A stretch of DNA of 64,000 nucleotides from Pseudo-nitzschia pungens. Taxonomy: Eukaryota; Bacillariophyta; Bacillariophyceae; Bacillariales; Bacillariaceae. The stretch is from positions 2,852,001 to 2,916,000 of the forward strand of contig CM074762.1 in NCBI GenBank assembly GCA_037355855.1, written 5' to 3'. Each line of letters starts with the position of its first letter. Within the stretch, counting starts at the first letter, position 1. The position numbers and the translations under genes were made by a program. Shown here one piece after another: positions 12,594-22,706 of the stretch. A model generated the notes under the pieces. It was not told the origin of the DNA. It made no database searches and worked only from the letters and a program-made list of their open reading frames with translations.

Positions 12594-13595
12594 TCAAACG
12601 AGTGCAGACGCGAGCGACTCTCGTTCTTGTTCGTCTTCGTCCGAAGGTCTATCGTTCTCGGCAAAGGCGCCCTCGTAAAACTCGGGAGGTCGAATCACGC
12701 CCAGTTCGACGTTGTTTCTCCCAAACCTCTCCCAAAACCGCAAATCCATGCTGCTGATCCGACAGTTTCGACCAAACAAGCATACCAAGATGGTCTCGAT
12801 GAGGTCTCGGACAAACTTCCAGACCATCCCGAATCCTTGGCGAATCGATCGACCCAAAGACGACGAGGACGATTCCGCACGCAATCGCTGTCGGTTCCCG
12901 GGGTTCGTGGCCACAAAACTATCCAGTGACGTCAACTTTCTCATCGCGGGCAAGGATTCGATCTGGATCAAAAACTGGTCCGTCACAAACAGAACGTCCA
13001 GCACTCCGTGATATTCCAGCGTGCCGGTGAGAATGCCCGCTAAATGACCCAGGAACGAGAGATTGGGCATGATCAGTTGGAGAACCAACAAAAGCACCCA
13101 TGGATAAACGGATGATGGCACCGAGAAACAACCAAAGACACTCCTCGGCCCGGGATGCAGATGACTCTCCAAGACACTCAGATGGAATATGATTCCCGAA
13201 AACCCAACGCAGTGTTGATACATCCAGGCATCGTATCGAAAGATAACAAAGGCCCCATACGCGATTATCATGTAAATCGCCGCTGTTAGAAATATCGACC
13301 ACCAGATTGAGAACAACAGCGTTGTGGTCCCCATCTTTTTCTCGAGAGCGCTGCTGATCGCGGATGTCGAAAGCATGTTCATTCCAATGTGCATGAGGTT
13401 TGCGTGAAAGAACACAGACGTGAAGACCCGATAATACTCGTTTGTGAAGAGTACCAGTCGCGGACACATGGTGAAAAGATCGAGGTTCCATCCCAGCACA
13501 GTTTGACACACATGGATCGAGACGCAGAGCCCTATGACGCCAAGCGTGGTCGGCGGAATCTTTCGCAAGGCATCCGCAGATCGGTTGCTACTCAT
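12594..13595 (-). CDS. Rhomboid intramembrane serine protease, RHBDL4/RHBDD1-like
   Basis: A single-exon gene of 333 residues. Rhomboids cleave transmembrane segments with a Ser/His dyad inside the membrane. The motif HANLMHIGMNM (about 64-74) is the TM2 His/Asn motif, GFSG (131-134) carries the nucleophile Ser133, and GHLAG (183-187) carries His184. Six hydrophobic segments are followed by a soluble tail of about 130 residues ending in an acidic DEDEQERE stretch. The layout, with VGFSG and SFLGHLAGILTG, is closest to RHBDL4/RHBDD1, an ER protease of ER-associated degradation in animals. I do not recognise a ubiquitin- or p97-binding motif with confidence. The start is the first ATG, just before the first hydrophobic segment. 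Confidence 0.85.
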   Translation of the reverse strand: MSSNRSADALRKIPPTTLGVIGLCVSIHVCQTVLGWNLDLFTMCPRLVLFTNEYYRVFTSVFFHANLMHIGMNMLSTSAISSALEKKMGTTTLLFSIWWSIFLTAAIYMIIAYGAFVIFRYDAWMYQHCVGFSGIIFHLSVLESHLHPGPRSVFGCFSVPSSVYPWVLLLVLQLIMPNLSFLGHLAGILTGTLEYHGVLDVLFVTDQFLIQIESLPAMRKLTSLDSFVATNPGNRQRLRAESSSSSLGRSIRQGFGMVWKFVRDLIETILVCLFGRNCRISSMDLRFWERFGRNNVELGVIRPPEFYEGAFAENDRPSDEDEQERESLASALV

Positions 13596-14132
13596 GGCTT
13601 GGTCGGTTTGCCTTCATTCAGCGGTTTGGATCCATTCGCACAGTCCAGTCGAAATCGTATCTCATCCCCTTGTAATATGGTAGTCTTGTCTAGTGGTGGC
13701 TCCCTAACGTTCGACGTTAGGATGAATGCGAATACTGGTACGTGCTGTAGACCTCGTCGTTTGTTAATATTGCTATCGCTCCATTGTCTTCTTTCGGGAC
13801 GCCTCGTGAAGATGGTCTTTGTTGTTACGTGTCATTCTCTTTCGTGCTCCATCCGAGCGTAGTTTTTATTGGCCTAACTTAGTCCCAAATAAAGAATACG
13901 AAGTACTTCGTACCTTACTGGCTTTCCTTTAAAATTTCAAAATTTTCGTGCATGTAGCAGCGTAACGGATGCATACGGTCATCCTGCCACCCTCTGCTGA
14001 ACTGATCCTCACGCATCTTCACAAAAAGTCAAACGGCTCAATTGCTTCCCAAAACAATTACGTTCTCAAAATCGGACATTGCTGTATCCCGAACGTAACA
14101 ACGAGCGACGGCTACAAACCACAATCAATACT
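13596..14132. promoter_or_regulatory. Head-to-head spacer between the rhomboid and ERD2-like genes
   Basis: A 537-bp spacer holding both 5' flanks. It has an ACGAAGTACTTCGTAC near-palindrome at about 13899-13914 and AT-rich DNA on either side. No gene is seen. Confidence 0.4.
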
Positions 14133-15640
14133 ATGTCTGACGGACCCTACGGTCGCCACGGTTTCAGCACCAACGCCAATGCCGGATACGGCGCACAGGG
14201 CGGTGGTGCAAGTTATGGATCTCAGCAAGGTGGAGGGTACGCAGCACCTTCTTACGGTCAGAGCTACGGTGGGGGAGCTTCCTACGGGGCATCTGGCGGC
14301 CAAGACTACGGCTCACAGTATGGATCCTACGGGGGTGGTGCTACAGACAACTATTCGGTACGTAACGACTTTGTTTTCGAGGCGAAAGGCAATCATCGAC
14401 GATGTTGTCGCTGTCGGACTAGTCATCATGGTCATACGGTACCGGAAAGCTGTTTGTTTTCTCAGATCGGATCGTACCGAGTCCATAGCAATTCGTGATT
14501 GAAGAAGATTCCGTCCTGCGTTGAGAAATACTGCAAATGACCGCACTATTCCTTCACGAACGGAATTTCGTGGTTCGAGAACGCAATTTTTTTGGGTCTT
14601 GCTAGCGAAATGTCAGAAATCAAATAAAATAATGACAACAACCTTCTCATGTTTGTTTCACAATTTTTGTCTCGTGTCGGTTTCGATTCTTGATTCGACG
14701 GACTCTGCTGCAACTGCGAATACCACGATTCCTTGACAAAACATCCTTGTGCAAACAGGTCGGAAGCGACAAAGATGACGGTAAAAAGGGAGGGAAAAAG
14801 AGTCTTGCCGTCCAGGCATTGAATATGTATGTCCTGATGTGGGCTGGGTTTATCACGGCAACCCTTCTGGTCTACTTTTTGTTGTCGGGAGGGGACTTTT
14901 CCTTTTTGATGACGTACGGTGGAATGGCACGCATGTTTGGTTTCGGTATTCTGAATCTAAAAACGTTTAAAAGCCAACGGGCTACCGGCGTCTCGATTAA
15001 GACTTTGCAGCTGTATTGCTGCGTCTTCTTTTTCCGTCTGACGTCCATCATCCGCCACGAGGGATACCTTCCATACGACAAATCCGGAGATTGGCTCTAC
15101 CACTTTGTAGAAGGCATGTCATTGTTTCTGTGTGCACTCGCATTGTATGCATGCACGGGTCCATTCAAACACACGTATCAAGCCGATTTGGACAGATTCG
15201 GAGAACTGATGGTGCCACCCGGGGCTGGAGCGGTCTACTTGGCCATTCCGATTCTGATAGTGTCCATTATTGTTCACCCGAACCTGAACGCCGATTTCCT
15301 CAGTGACACTGCCTGGACATACGCCATGTATCTCGAATCCGCGGCGATGCTACCCCAATTATACATGTTCCAGAAGCAGTCGTCGGGCGTCGTCGAACTT
15401 CTTACAGCTCATTTCGTATTCGCTCTAGGGTTTGGTCGGGTCATGGAATTCCTCTTTTGGATCTACAGCTACCACGAGCTCGCCGATGCTTCCGGCTCCA
15501 AGTTGCCAGGATACCTGGCCCTCTTTTCACAAGCTATTCAACTCATCATGATGCTTGACTTTTTCTGGTACTACTATTTGGCCGTCAAGAATGCAACACC
15601 CCTGGTGCTTCCGTCCCATGGTGGAGTTGGCATCGTCTAA
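14133..15640 (+). CDS. ERD2/KDEL-receptor-family protein with Gly/Tyr-rich prion-like N-terminus
   Basis: Model join(14133..14357,14759..15640), 368 residues. ERD2 proteins retrieve ER-resident proteins from the Golgi. Exon 2 codes for a membrane segment (about 88-108) and then the seven-helix receptor core, with recognisable stretches LKTFKSQRATGVSIKTLQLY, FRLTSIIRHEGYLPYD and a late LYMFQKQ. Exon 1 (75 residues) is unrelated in style: nearly all Gly, Tyr, Ser, Gln and Ala, with repeated GYG, SYG and QSYGGG units, like the low-complexity domains of FUS-type proteins. The exon boundary (GTACGT donor, CAG acceptor, phase 0, 401-nt intron) falls exactly at the domain boundary. Classical KDEL receptors are about 212 residues, so this belongs to the longer ERD2-like subfamily. 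Whether it still binds KDEL-type signals cannot be judged here. Confidence 0.82.
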
Positions 15641-16105
15641 GGAACTAGTCCACAGCGGATAACTTTTAAAACAAATAATAATATAGATCTGTTCAACAAA
15701 AGGAACAACGTAATTTTGAAATAAATCCCATCAAATTTAGACTACGCTTCGCAGCTCAATGGTTTTCTCTCCTATTGATCAGTAGTCTCCCATCGTTCGA
15801 TTCATGCCTTGGAACAGCAATTTTTTGTCACAAAACAATTGTGTTCCAACGTCATGAAGCAGGCGAAGAACCATCAGAGACGCCATCTGTGATGGAGACA
15901 ACTGCGACAACGACAAGGCCTCCAATTCCGTCCAACGGAAGGTATCGTCCAAGGTATCACAACGAAGGACCTTTCGCCTCCAGGCGCGTATGTTTCCAAC
16001 GCGTGAAAATCGTGAAACTTGACTCGAAGTGTGAGAGCGAGGCGTCGGGACCACTTACACTGATCCCGCGTCGTAGTTCTGACGACTCATCCTAGGCTAA
16101 TGTTT
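15641..16105. other. Tail-to-tail spacer, 3' UTRs only
   Basis: 465 bp between the convergent ERD2-like and K+ channel genes. It contains AAATAAT-type polyadenylation-like sequence near 15670. Frames across it show no domain and I take it as 3' UTR. Confidence 0.45.
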
Positions 16106-17177
16106 TTAATCCTCCTTCGCGGCCACCTTAGGTTTGTCTTGGGAAGCAGGTTCATAGCAAAAGGATTCCAAATAAACCTTCATTTGATCGAGTAGACCAG
16201 CCGCGACATTGCAAACCATAATGGCATAGAGAGCCAAGCAGAATCTCCCCATGTCTGAAGAAGGAGTAATGTTGCCATAACTTACAGGTAAATTTACGAA
16301 GAAGCCGATGAGTCAAAATCCAACAGAAAGCATAGGCTCGAAGCACGAAGAATCATTCAAATATCGGAGCGAGAAAATTCCAATCCACTTACCCAATAGT
16401 GGTGCCTAGGTATTTGTTGGAAGATGCGTCACGAGATGTTAGTGCACAATCAACGCAAGATAGAAAGTGGACGGTACAACTCGATTGACGTAACCTACCT
16501 GTGATTATCGACAAATGAATAGCATCTTTCAAAGACATCCCTTCAAGCACTGTCAAAATGGATACTCCTAGCGCTAACGTGATCGACCCCAGCGATAAGA
16601 CTCCTCCGGGGACCTGGCTTTGCCAAAGTGATGCCATCGTGAGTATGGGACCGCAGAAAAACCCCAATCCAAAAAGCGGGAGGACCAGCAAGAAAACATC
16701 TCCTATGGGATCCGAAAACTCCCCAGGACAGATATCTCCAAAGCCGATCCTGTTGTTCCCAAAAAAACTTTGTTAGGTGCGGAAATAATGATTTGGATAC
16801 CAAACCCAATTGTCGACTACATGCAGAAAGAGTCCGGTCTGACTTACGTTGTTAATGTCATCACGGAGCAATAAAATGCATTGACAAATGGATTCCCTCC
16901 CGCATCCGCAGCGATCAAACCAGGTATTTTGTAAAAGCCTATCATGCCAAGAGCGACTTTCGATAACAGCATAAAACGTCAGACGTTTCTGAGAGAACAC
17001 ACAGCTCTGGATCGGGTGGGTGGGAAAATTCGAATACTTACTTAGCATAGTACCAACCAGAATCACTCGGGCCGACGACAATTTTGGAGGCAAGGACACC
17101 GTCTTCTCTTTTGCATCCGGAACCTGTTGGGACGATTTCTTGTTCTCATTCTCATTATCTTTCTCATTAGTTGCCAT
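16106..17177 (-). CDS. Minimal two-pore-domain potassium channel (TPK/KCNK type)
   Basis: Model complement(join(16106..16280,16393..16405,16499..16749,16848..16956,17042..17177)), 227 residues. Five exons had to be joined; all introns are GTAAGT- or GTAGGT..AG (112, 93, 98 and 85 nt) and the phases agree. The product has two K+ selectivity filters, TTIGFGD (81-87) and TTIGYGN (167-173). Each follows a pore-helix stretch (NAFYCSVMTL and DAIHLSIITG) and sits between hydrophobic helices, giving the TM-P-TM-TM-P-TM plan of two-pore channels. The N-terminus is a short polar cytosolic tail and the C-terminus is short and Lys/Glu-rich. There is no EF-hand or 14-3-3-type tail, and at 227 residues it is smaller than plant TPK or animal KCNK proteins (about 300-450). 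Exon 4 is only 13 nt and codes for most of the second filter. Confidence 0.85.
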
Positions 17178-18754
17178 GGTCGCAGATCAATTGGTTTCAG
17201 TAGCGTAGTACTCGATCAGTGAGGTAGCGGGAGATAACAGAGTTGTGGATTACTGATTCGTTTCTTAATTAAATTACTGTAATAAACAAAAGTGTGAGTA
17301 TGAAGCTTGCTTCCGACATGCCGGTAGCGTTTTACAACTAGGAGAAAAAAGATTCGAGAGTGACATGCTCGTCCGAAAAACATCATAAAACGACACTCTC
17401 ATTCCATCAATCGTGCTCGTGACCCGCGACTGACATTATTTTTCTGCTTCATGCTTTCAAAAAAATGCATCACCATACGGTGCTGTATGGTAATAACCTT
17501 ACCGTAAAACCTTAAACCTTACTTCTTCGCATCATTTTTTCTTTTTGTTTTGTTGAGAGTTACAAATTGAATTGAAAAAGGAGCTTTCCTTTCAAAATTT
17601 CATCTCTATGTATATTAGTATTTATAATGCAATTGATGAGTTTCGGTCACTAGGTGTATTTCCATTTCTCCGGAGGACATAACTTTGCTTGGTGCAGAGA
17701 CGAGTCAGTTTGTGGGTATGAGATCGCTCCTCGTTGTCTAAATACTACTAGTACTACTACTACTACTAGACTCATGGTGGTCATGTCTGATCTACTAGTA
17801 GTACTACTAGTAGTAGATCAGTGAGGCTCAAGAACTCAGTATTCTATTCTTTCTTGCCGTCTTTTCCAAGAAATGCGTTGGAGACGGTACGTATCATTTC
17901 AATTTTCGGAAGGACATAAACTTCTTTGCTGCAGAGAGTCAGTCTATGAGTAGGAGGGCGTTATCAGACTAGCTAGACTGGCCCTCTCTTTGATCTAGTA
18001 CTAGAGGACCACTGAGGCTGTATGCCCGCTGACAAGACATACTACTACTACTAGTTCTTTCCAGTTTTCTTCAAAAGTTGTGTTGTCAACAAATTTGTGA
18101 TGAACTAGATGTGATGAATGCCAAGAATTTCACCGATGTCTACATTTGAACCCTTCAATGTTCCAATCGATAGATACCGGGTACTACTACTAGCACTATG
18201 GTCGAGCAAGAGTATTTTCTTAGAATATCTCAAATACTTCGTAATTACTACTAATTGTAAACAAAACATTACGACTTACGAAAAGTTATTTGCTGTTAAA
18301 CCAATTCCTTGCACAATTGCTGGTAACCACGAGCACACATATTTCTAGTTCCGAGATGATTGTGAGTGGTTGACACCTTTCTAAGCATTTCTTCCATACC
18401 TCGCGTTCTGTTTCATTGAACTATAGCATCCCTCACTGCTCCTACCAACGTTCTTGAAGGCGATTAATGGACGATTCGCCACCATCACGCAAAGCCTTCA
18501 AACGTATTTCGTCAAAAGTAAAGTTTCGGTGTCAAAATGAAACAACACACACTCAGGACGTAATAATGAAAAATAATAGATCACACTATTTATTTTGTTG
18601 TAACATGCAACCCAGTCGCAACAACAAACAAATTACAGATTCATTGTAGCACATGGAAAACGACCATAAGTGCAAATCATGTCACAGTGCGGATCCGATG
18701 CATCCATCGACCGCTTTTTCGTTCCACTGCACTCAAAATTTAAACACAATTCAT
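17178..18754. other. AT-rich intergenic region with CTA/TAG simple repeats
   Basis: 1.6 kb without a gene. It includes a CTA/AGT-type repeat patch at about 17745-17821, partly self-complementary, and a smaller one at about 18041-18053. Two diverged copies of a sequence of about 220-240 bp run from about 17660 and from about 17900. Promoter-proximal DNA of the K+ channel gene lies at its left end. Confidence 0.55.
17745..17821. repeat. CTA/TAG trinucleotide microsatellite, partly palindromic
   Basis: ACTACTACT runs are followed by AGTAGTACTACTAGTAG. The segment flanked by GATCTACTAG and AGTAGATC at about 17790-17820 is nearly its own reverse complement and could form a hairpin. Confidence 0.75.
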
Positions 18755-19538
18755 TTATTCGTCTTTCTTGGCTCCCAAATCAGAGACGTTGTCGACAAGT
18801 TCCGAAGCTGTCGTGTCGGCCGACTTTTTTGCTTCCGCCATTGCAGTGTCAATTCGAGACATAGGGTTAGCGGAACTCTTCTTTAAGAAGTCTTTCAGGA
18901 AACTGTCGTAGAGGAACTTAGCTCCACGAGTTTGTGGCAACATCGCCCATAGCAAAAATGCCAACTTGAAAGCGAAATAAAATGGAATCCAATACAGGAT
19001 GAAGTCTTGGAAGGTTTCGATCAATGAAAAGAAAGAAAACAAGACCCAGTAGACAGACCACTGAGCATCATCCCCCTTGTTTTTGTGTTCAATAGCCAAA
19101 ACCGTTTGGTATGCGGGATAAATGAATCCGATGAACGAGCAAAGGGTATTTGCACCGATGCCAAAAAAGACCAAGACTACGAAAAGGAAACTTCCCGCAA
19201 CCACCAAGATTTCTTTGGGAACCTTAACTTTGTCCTGTCGATTCAATCAAGAATATTTCAAAAGTTGTTAGTCACGAGCAGAGAGCAACATCTGAGAATT
19301 GATTCCAATTGCTTGGTCGCCACCAATAGTCCCTAGCCCCAATGCAGCATATGTGACGATGAAAAGTATGCTCGTGAAGGGTGGAAAATCCAAAAGTTCG
19401 CAAAAGTCTACCCGGATTGTCACCTACACGCAACTAACTTACCTCGACATCCTGAAGCGCTGGGATTTGATCCAGTTTCACCCGGAGGAGAGCGAGTTGT
19501 TCTTGAACGAGGGCTTTAGCGTTGTCGACTGCTGCCAT
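18755..19538 (-). CDS. REEP5/HVA22/TB2-DP1 family ER-shaping protein
   Basis: Model complement(join(18755..19234,19443..19538)), 191 residues, with a 208-nt phase-0 GTAAGT..CAG intron. The family bends ER tubules through paired hydrophobic hairpins. The signature NTLCSFIGFIYPAYQTVLAI, followed by DDAQWSVYWVLFS, matches the REEP5 core (LCNLIGFGYPAY and TQWLTYWV). Two hydrophobic hairpins are visible, then an amphipathic stretch WAMLPQTRGAKFLYDSFL and an Ala/Lys/Asp-rich C-terminal tail like that of REEP5. Exon 1 gives a helical N-terminus of 32 residues that aligns with the REEP5 N-terminal helix, so no extra exon is needed. Length and layout are normal for the family. Confidence 0.85.
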
Positions 19539-20595
19539 TGTGATTGAGTTGTTTTTATTATTATTATTTGGTATCAGATGAGTTCGAGTTATCGGTAAGA
19601 GATAGTTCGCAGTGTTATTCTTTGTCGATGGATGGAAGAGAATACAGTACGAACATGATGATGTCGAAAAGAATAACAGTTCGCAGCGTGAAATTTGCTT
19701 CTAATTATTTTTTGATCATGGGGTGAGCAGGCATGGTGAACAAGCGTTACTGCAGACCGGAGGAACACGAACAAAAAACACGACAGAAATCTACGTACAT
19801 AAATCTTCGTCTGAACGAGAGATCGAGAACTCATCCTCTCGTCCTGGGGCTTGCCGGTGTGTCTTCGCGATTCAAAAATCGCTTTCAAAAATTAAAAATA
19901 ATCGAACCAATCAAACAAATCAAACAAATCAAACAAATCTCCGGGTTTCGCCAGATTCGGCAGAATCACTCAATCAACTTTAACCTTATCACTTTCTTTT
20001 GATTGAACACTTCATACATCCTAAGTAACTAAGATTAAGGTTACTGTGATTACTTGTACTTCGAAGTTCTTCGTAGAAGTATTATTTCATTCGGACTCGT
20101 ACCGTACGTGTTGTACATAAGATCTTACTACTATGTATGACATATCCTACGTAGCTACTACTAGATGTAGGTACCGTAACCTTACCGTATTATTGATTGG
20201 TACCAAAATTACACATTACTTCGTACTTCGTACTTGTACAACTTTACAGCAGCCCATCGACCTCCGATTTGACTCATGTAAAGCTACGTACGACAATGAT
20301 CTCTGTGATCCACTTCCCGAGCCAGGCTGAACCGCGAAGCTGGAATTTTGGCGCGCTCCGCGGAGAGCAACTTTCGATCGAAACAATGCGACGCCAAGTC
20401 GATAACCCATGTGTGTCGATTTGTCTAAGGTTACCGTACATGCAAAAGAAATCGGTATGTTTCTGAATGTCAGATGTATGGTACTCGTACACACAAAGCG
20501 AATCCTCCTCTCTGTCTTGACTTCACCTTTCTGCCATCTCAATAGGACAACTGTTCAAAATTGAAAAGACACTAGAAAGTAAAGAAAACATCAAA
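19539..20595. promoter_or_regulatory. Head-to-head spacer between the REEP5-like gene and RPA2
   Basis: About 1.06 kb. It contains an imperfect tandem of CAAACAAAT-like units at about 19907-19940 and three copies of the AAGGTTAC word or its complement (20037, 20176 and 20427). The part from 20030 to 20260 is dense in GTAC and CTTCGTA words. No gene is seen. Confidence 0.5.
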
Positions 20596-21524
20596 ATGAA
20601 TTACGGTAAGAGATATACGACCATGCTATCTTCGGGGAGTTTGTGTGGACGAGAATCGTACCTTCATATCCAAAGGTTTTGCTCAATGAACTACACCCAT
20701 CGCCTCGTATTTCAGGTATGGATTTCCAAGGCGGAGACACCGGTGGGGGTGGATTTTCGAACAACGACAACAACTACGGAGGTGGGTCTCAGAATTCCCC
20801 CAGCAAACAACGTCGCAATTATGATGAACAAACCCTGATCCCTGTTACAATTTCGATGGCCTTCAAGGCTCGTTCGGACCCGTCGGGCGGAGACGATACA
20901 CTAGTGTTAGAAGATGGCCGCCCCTTGCATTCCGCCAAGATTATTGCGGCCGTGCGACAAGTAGATGTTCAGTCTACGAATATTTTGTTTACTCTCGAAG
21001 ACGGAACCGGTGCCATGGACGTCAAACAATGGTTGGACGATAACGATCCGGAAGAGATTCAGAGTCTGAAACAACAAAACGCCAAAGACCATATTTATGT
21101 GAAAGTGATTGGGCAGATCAAGGACTATGACGGGAAAAAACAGTTGGTTGCCAACTCAGTCCATCGACTATCATCTGGGAATGAATTAACCCATCACTTC
21201 CTGGAGGTCATATACAGCGCTGAGAAATTCAAACAGGCCGATAGCATTGTTGCGGCACCCATTAGCAATGGAATGGCATTTGGCAGCAATAATTTGATGC
21301 AACCGAAGATCGAGGGAGGAACCGAGGGGTCTGGAATAAAAGACCGGGTCCTTCGATTCTTGCGAGAAAACGACGAGGGTGAAATGGGAGTTTCGATCGA
21401 CAACTGTATTCAGCAAATGAAAGACATTTCAGAATCCGATATTCGAGAAGCCGCAGAGAATTTATCGGAAGAGGGGCAAATATATTCGACCATCAATGAA
21501 TCCTATTTTAAGGTCGCTATGTAG
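20596..21524 (+). CDS. RPA2: Replication protein A 32-kDa subunit
   Basis: Model join(20596..20605,20716..21524), 272 residues. RPA32 is the middle subunit of the single-strand DNA-binding complex used in replication, repair and recombination. The first coding exon is only 10 nt (Met-Asn-Tyr plus one base), followed by a 110-nt GTAAGA..CAG intron; the join gives a Gly/Asn-rich N-terminus typical of RPA32. The OB-fold is clear: DQT-like start YDEQTLIPVTI, then VRQVDVQSTNILFTLEDGTG and HIYVKVIGQI. A flexible linker follows, then a C-terminal winged helix (about 215-272, DRVLRFLRENDEGEMGVSID), the usual docking site for repair factors. Length agrees with the family (about 270). Confidence 0.92.
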
Positions 21525-21696
21525 TCGGGTACAAAAACGACACAGCGAAGTAAGATCAAAATACAATTTCCTCCATGACCTCTTCTTCATCTTGTATTTA
21601 TCTCGAGATGGTCAGCGTTGGTTCCAAGTGTTCTCTGAGACCCCTCAAACATCTCGAATTCCTCTTTCTCGACTAGAAAGTATCATATTGTTAGAA

Positions 21697-22706
21697 TCAG
21701 CTTATCCTACGACATACTTCAGACACGGCACGGACTATCCCATCTGTCGATGCCAGAGCACCATTCCCGATCTCGCCGCACGCCAATGTCTTCACTTGGG
21801 GTGCAATTATCTGGATCCCGTTGAACTGTTCGTGGTTTGTCGTGTTACCATTATTGTGATTCAGCTGTCGACTATTTTCACGGCGAGACAAATTCCAAAA
21901 GCCTTGCACGGAAGAGAGCTGCGTTTGCGTCAAAGGATGTTCCCACATTGCGGTGTTCATAGCGGGAGCCAGCAACAATGGTTTTCCAGGTCGTGATCCG
22001 TGACCGAAATCCCAGGCGCGGATCACACACGATAGCGTATCGTCGCAAAAACCATGCGAGATCTTAGCGAGAGTGTGAGCAGATAGTGGCGCCACCAGCA
22101 GAACGTCGGCCCAATCTTTACCATTTATTGGTTGACATGCCACGCAGCAACCATAACCGAAAAAGCAAACGAAATGATGGAATCTTCAGAATTTTTGTCT
22201 TTGTTGCTCTTCCAACGCAAGTGAAAATATCGCCATTCACTTACCTCGCAGATCTATATGAAGCACGGGATCTCCAAGCTTTTTCCATTCCTTCCATTCG
22301 TCATCCGCATCTATAACAAGAGCAAATTTAGTAATCAATGTACCGCAGTGGAAGTGAGCTATAGATCGATATATTTCTGTTGAAAGTTCCTGCGATCGAA
22401 TCAAAACTCACAACACATCGAAATCCGGCAATTTTCCACGTCGTGGTCCTCTTCACAAATGGAGAGTCGCAACAGTTCTTGTAACGAATCCCAATACTGG
22501 TTATTGTAATCCTTTGCTTTGTTCCAAAAATTTTCTCCACCACGAGTGAGCAGTATGCGAACATCTAAATTGAGCTCGTTGACCAGTCGAACTGCAATTT
22601 CTGGTCCTTTAACAGCGGCCACCGATCCCGTCACAGCAAACAGGACCCTTGGACGCCGTCGCTGTGGACGTTGTTGAGAACATTTCTGGCTTGGAGGTAT
22701 CGCCAT
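21697..22706 (-). CDS. PPCDC: Phosphopantothenoylcysteine decarboxylase (HAL3/Dfp flavoprotein)
   Basis: Model complement(join(21697..22115,22245..22310,22412..22706)), 259 residues; both introns (101 and 129 nt) are in phase 1 with GTGAGT or GTAAGT donors. The enzyme uses FMN to decarboxylate 4'-phosphopantothenoylcysteine in coenzyme A synthesis. Visible are the flavin-binding start VLFAVTGSVAAVKG, the short middle exon with WKKLGDPVLHIDLR carrying the active-site His, DWADVLLVAPLSAHTLAKI, the PAMNTAMW motif and the substrate-recognition Cys in KTLACGEIGNGA. An insert of about 25 residues, rich in Asn and Arg, separates the last two. A second ATG lies in frame 20 codons upstream at 22766. 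The convergent RPA2 gene ends 172 bp away. Confidence 0.92.

Noticed and set aside
15775..16095. 106-codon plus-strand frame
   Set aside because: Lies in the 3' spacer of two convergent genes, with low-complexity Thr/Arg content and no domain.
16406..16498. Reading the K+ channel without the 93-nt intron
   Set aside because: Although open, it would put 31 polar residues between the pore helix and the TTIG filter, which breaks the pore fold; the spliced form restores a standard P-loop.
19270..19375. Possible extra exon in the REEP5-like gene (minus strand)
   Set aside because: A short open stretch with an Ala/Gly-rich reading exists, but exon 1 joined directly to 19234 already gives the family's N-terminal helix in frame.
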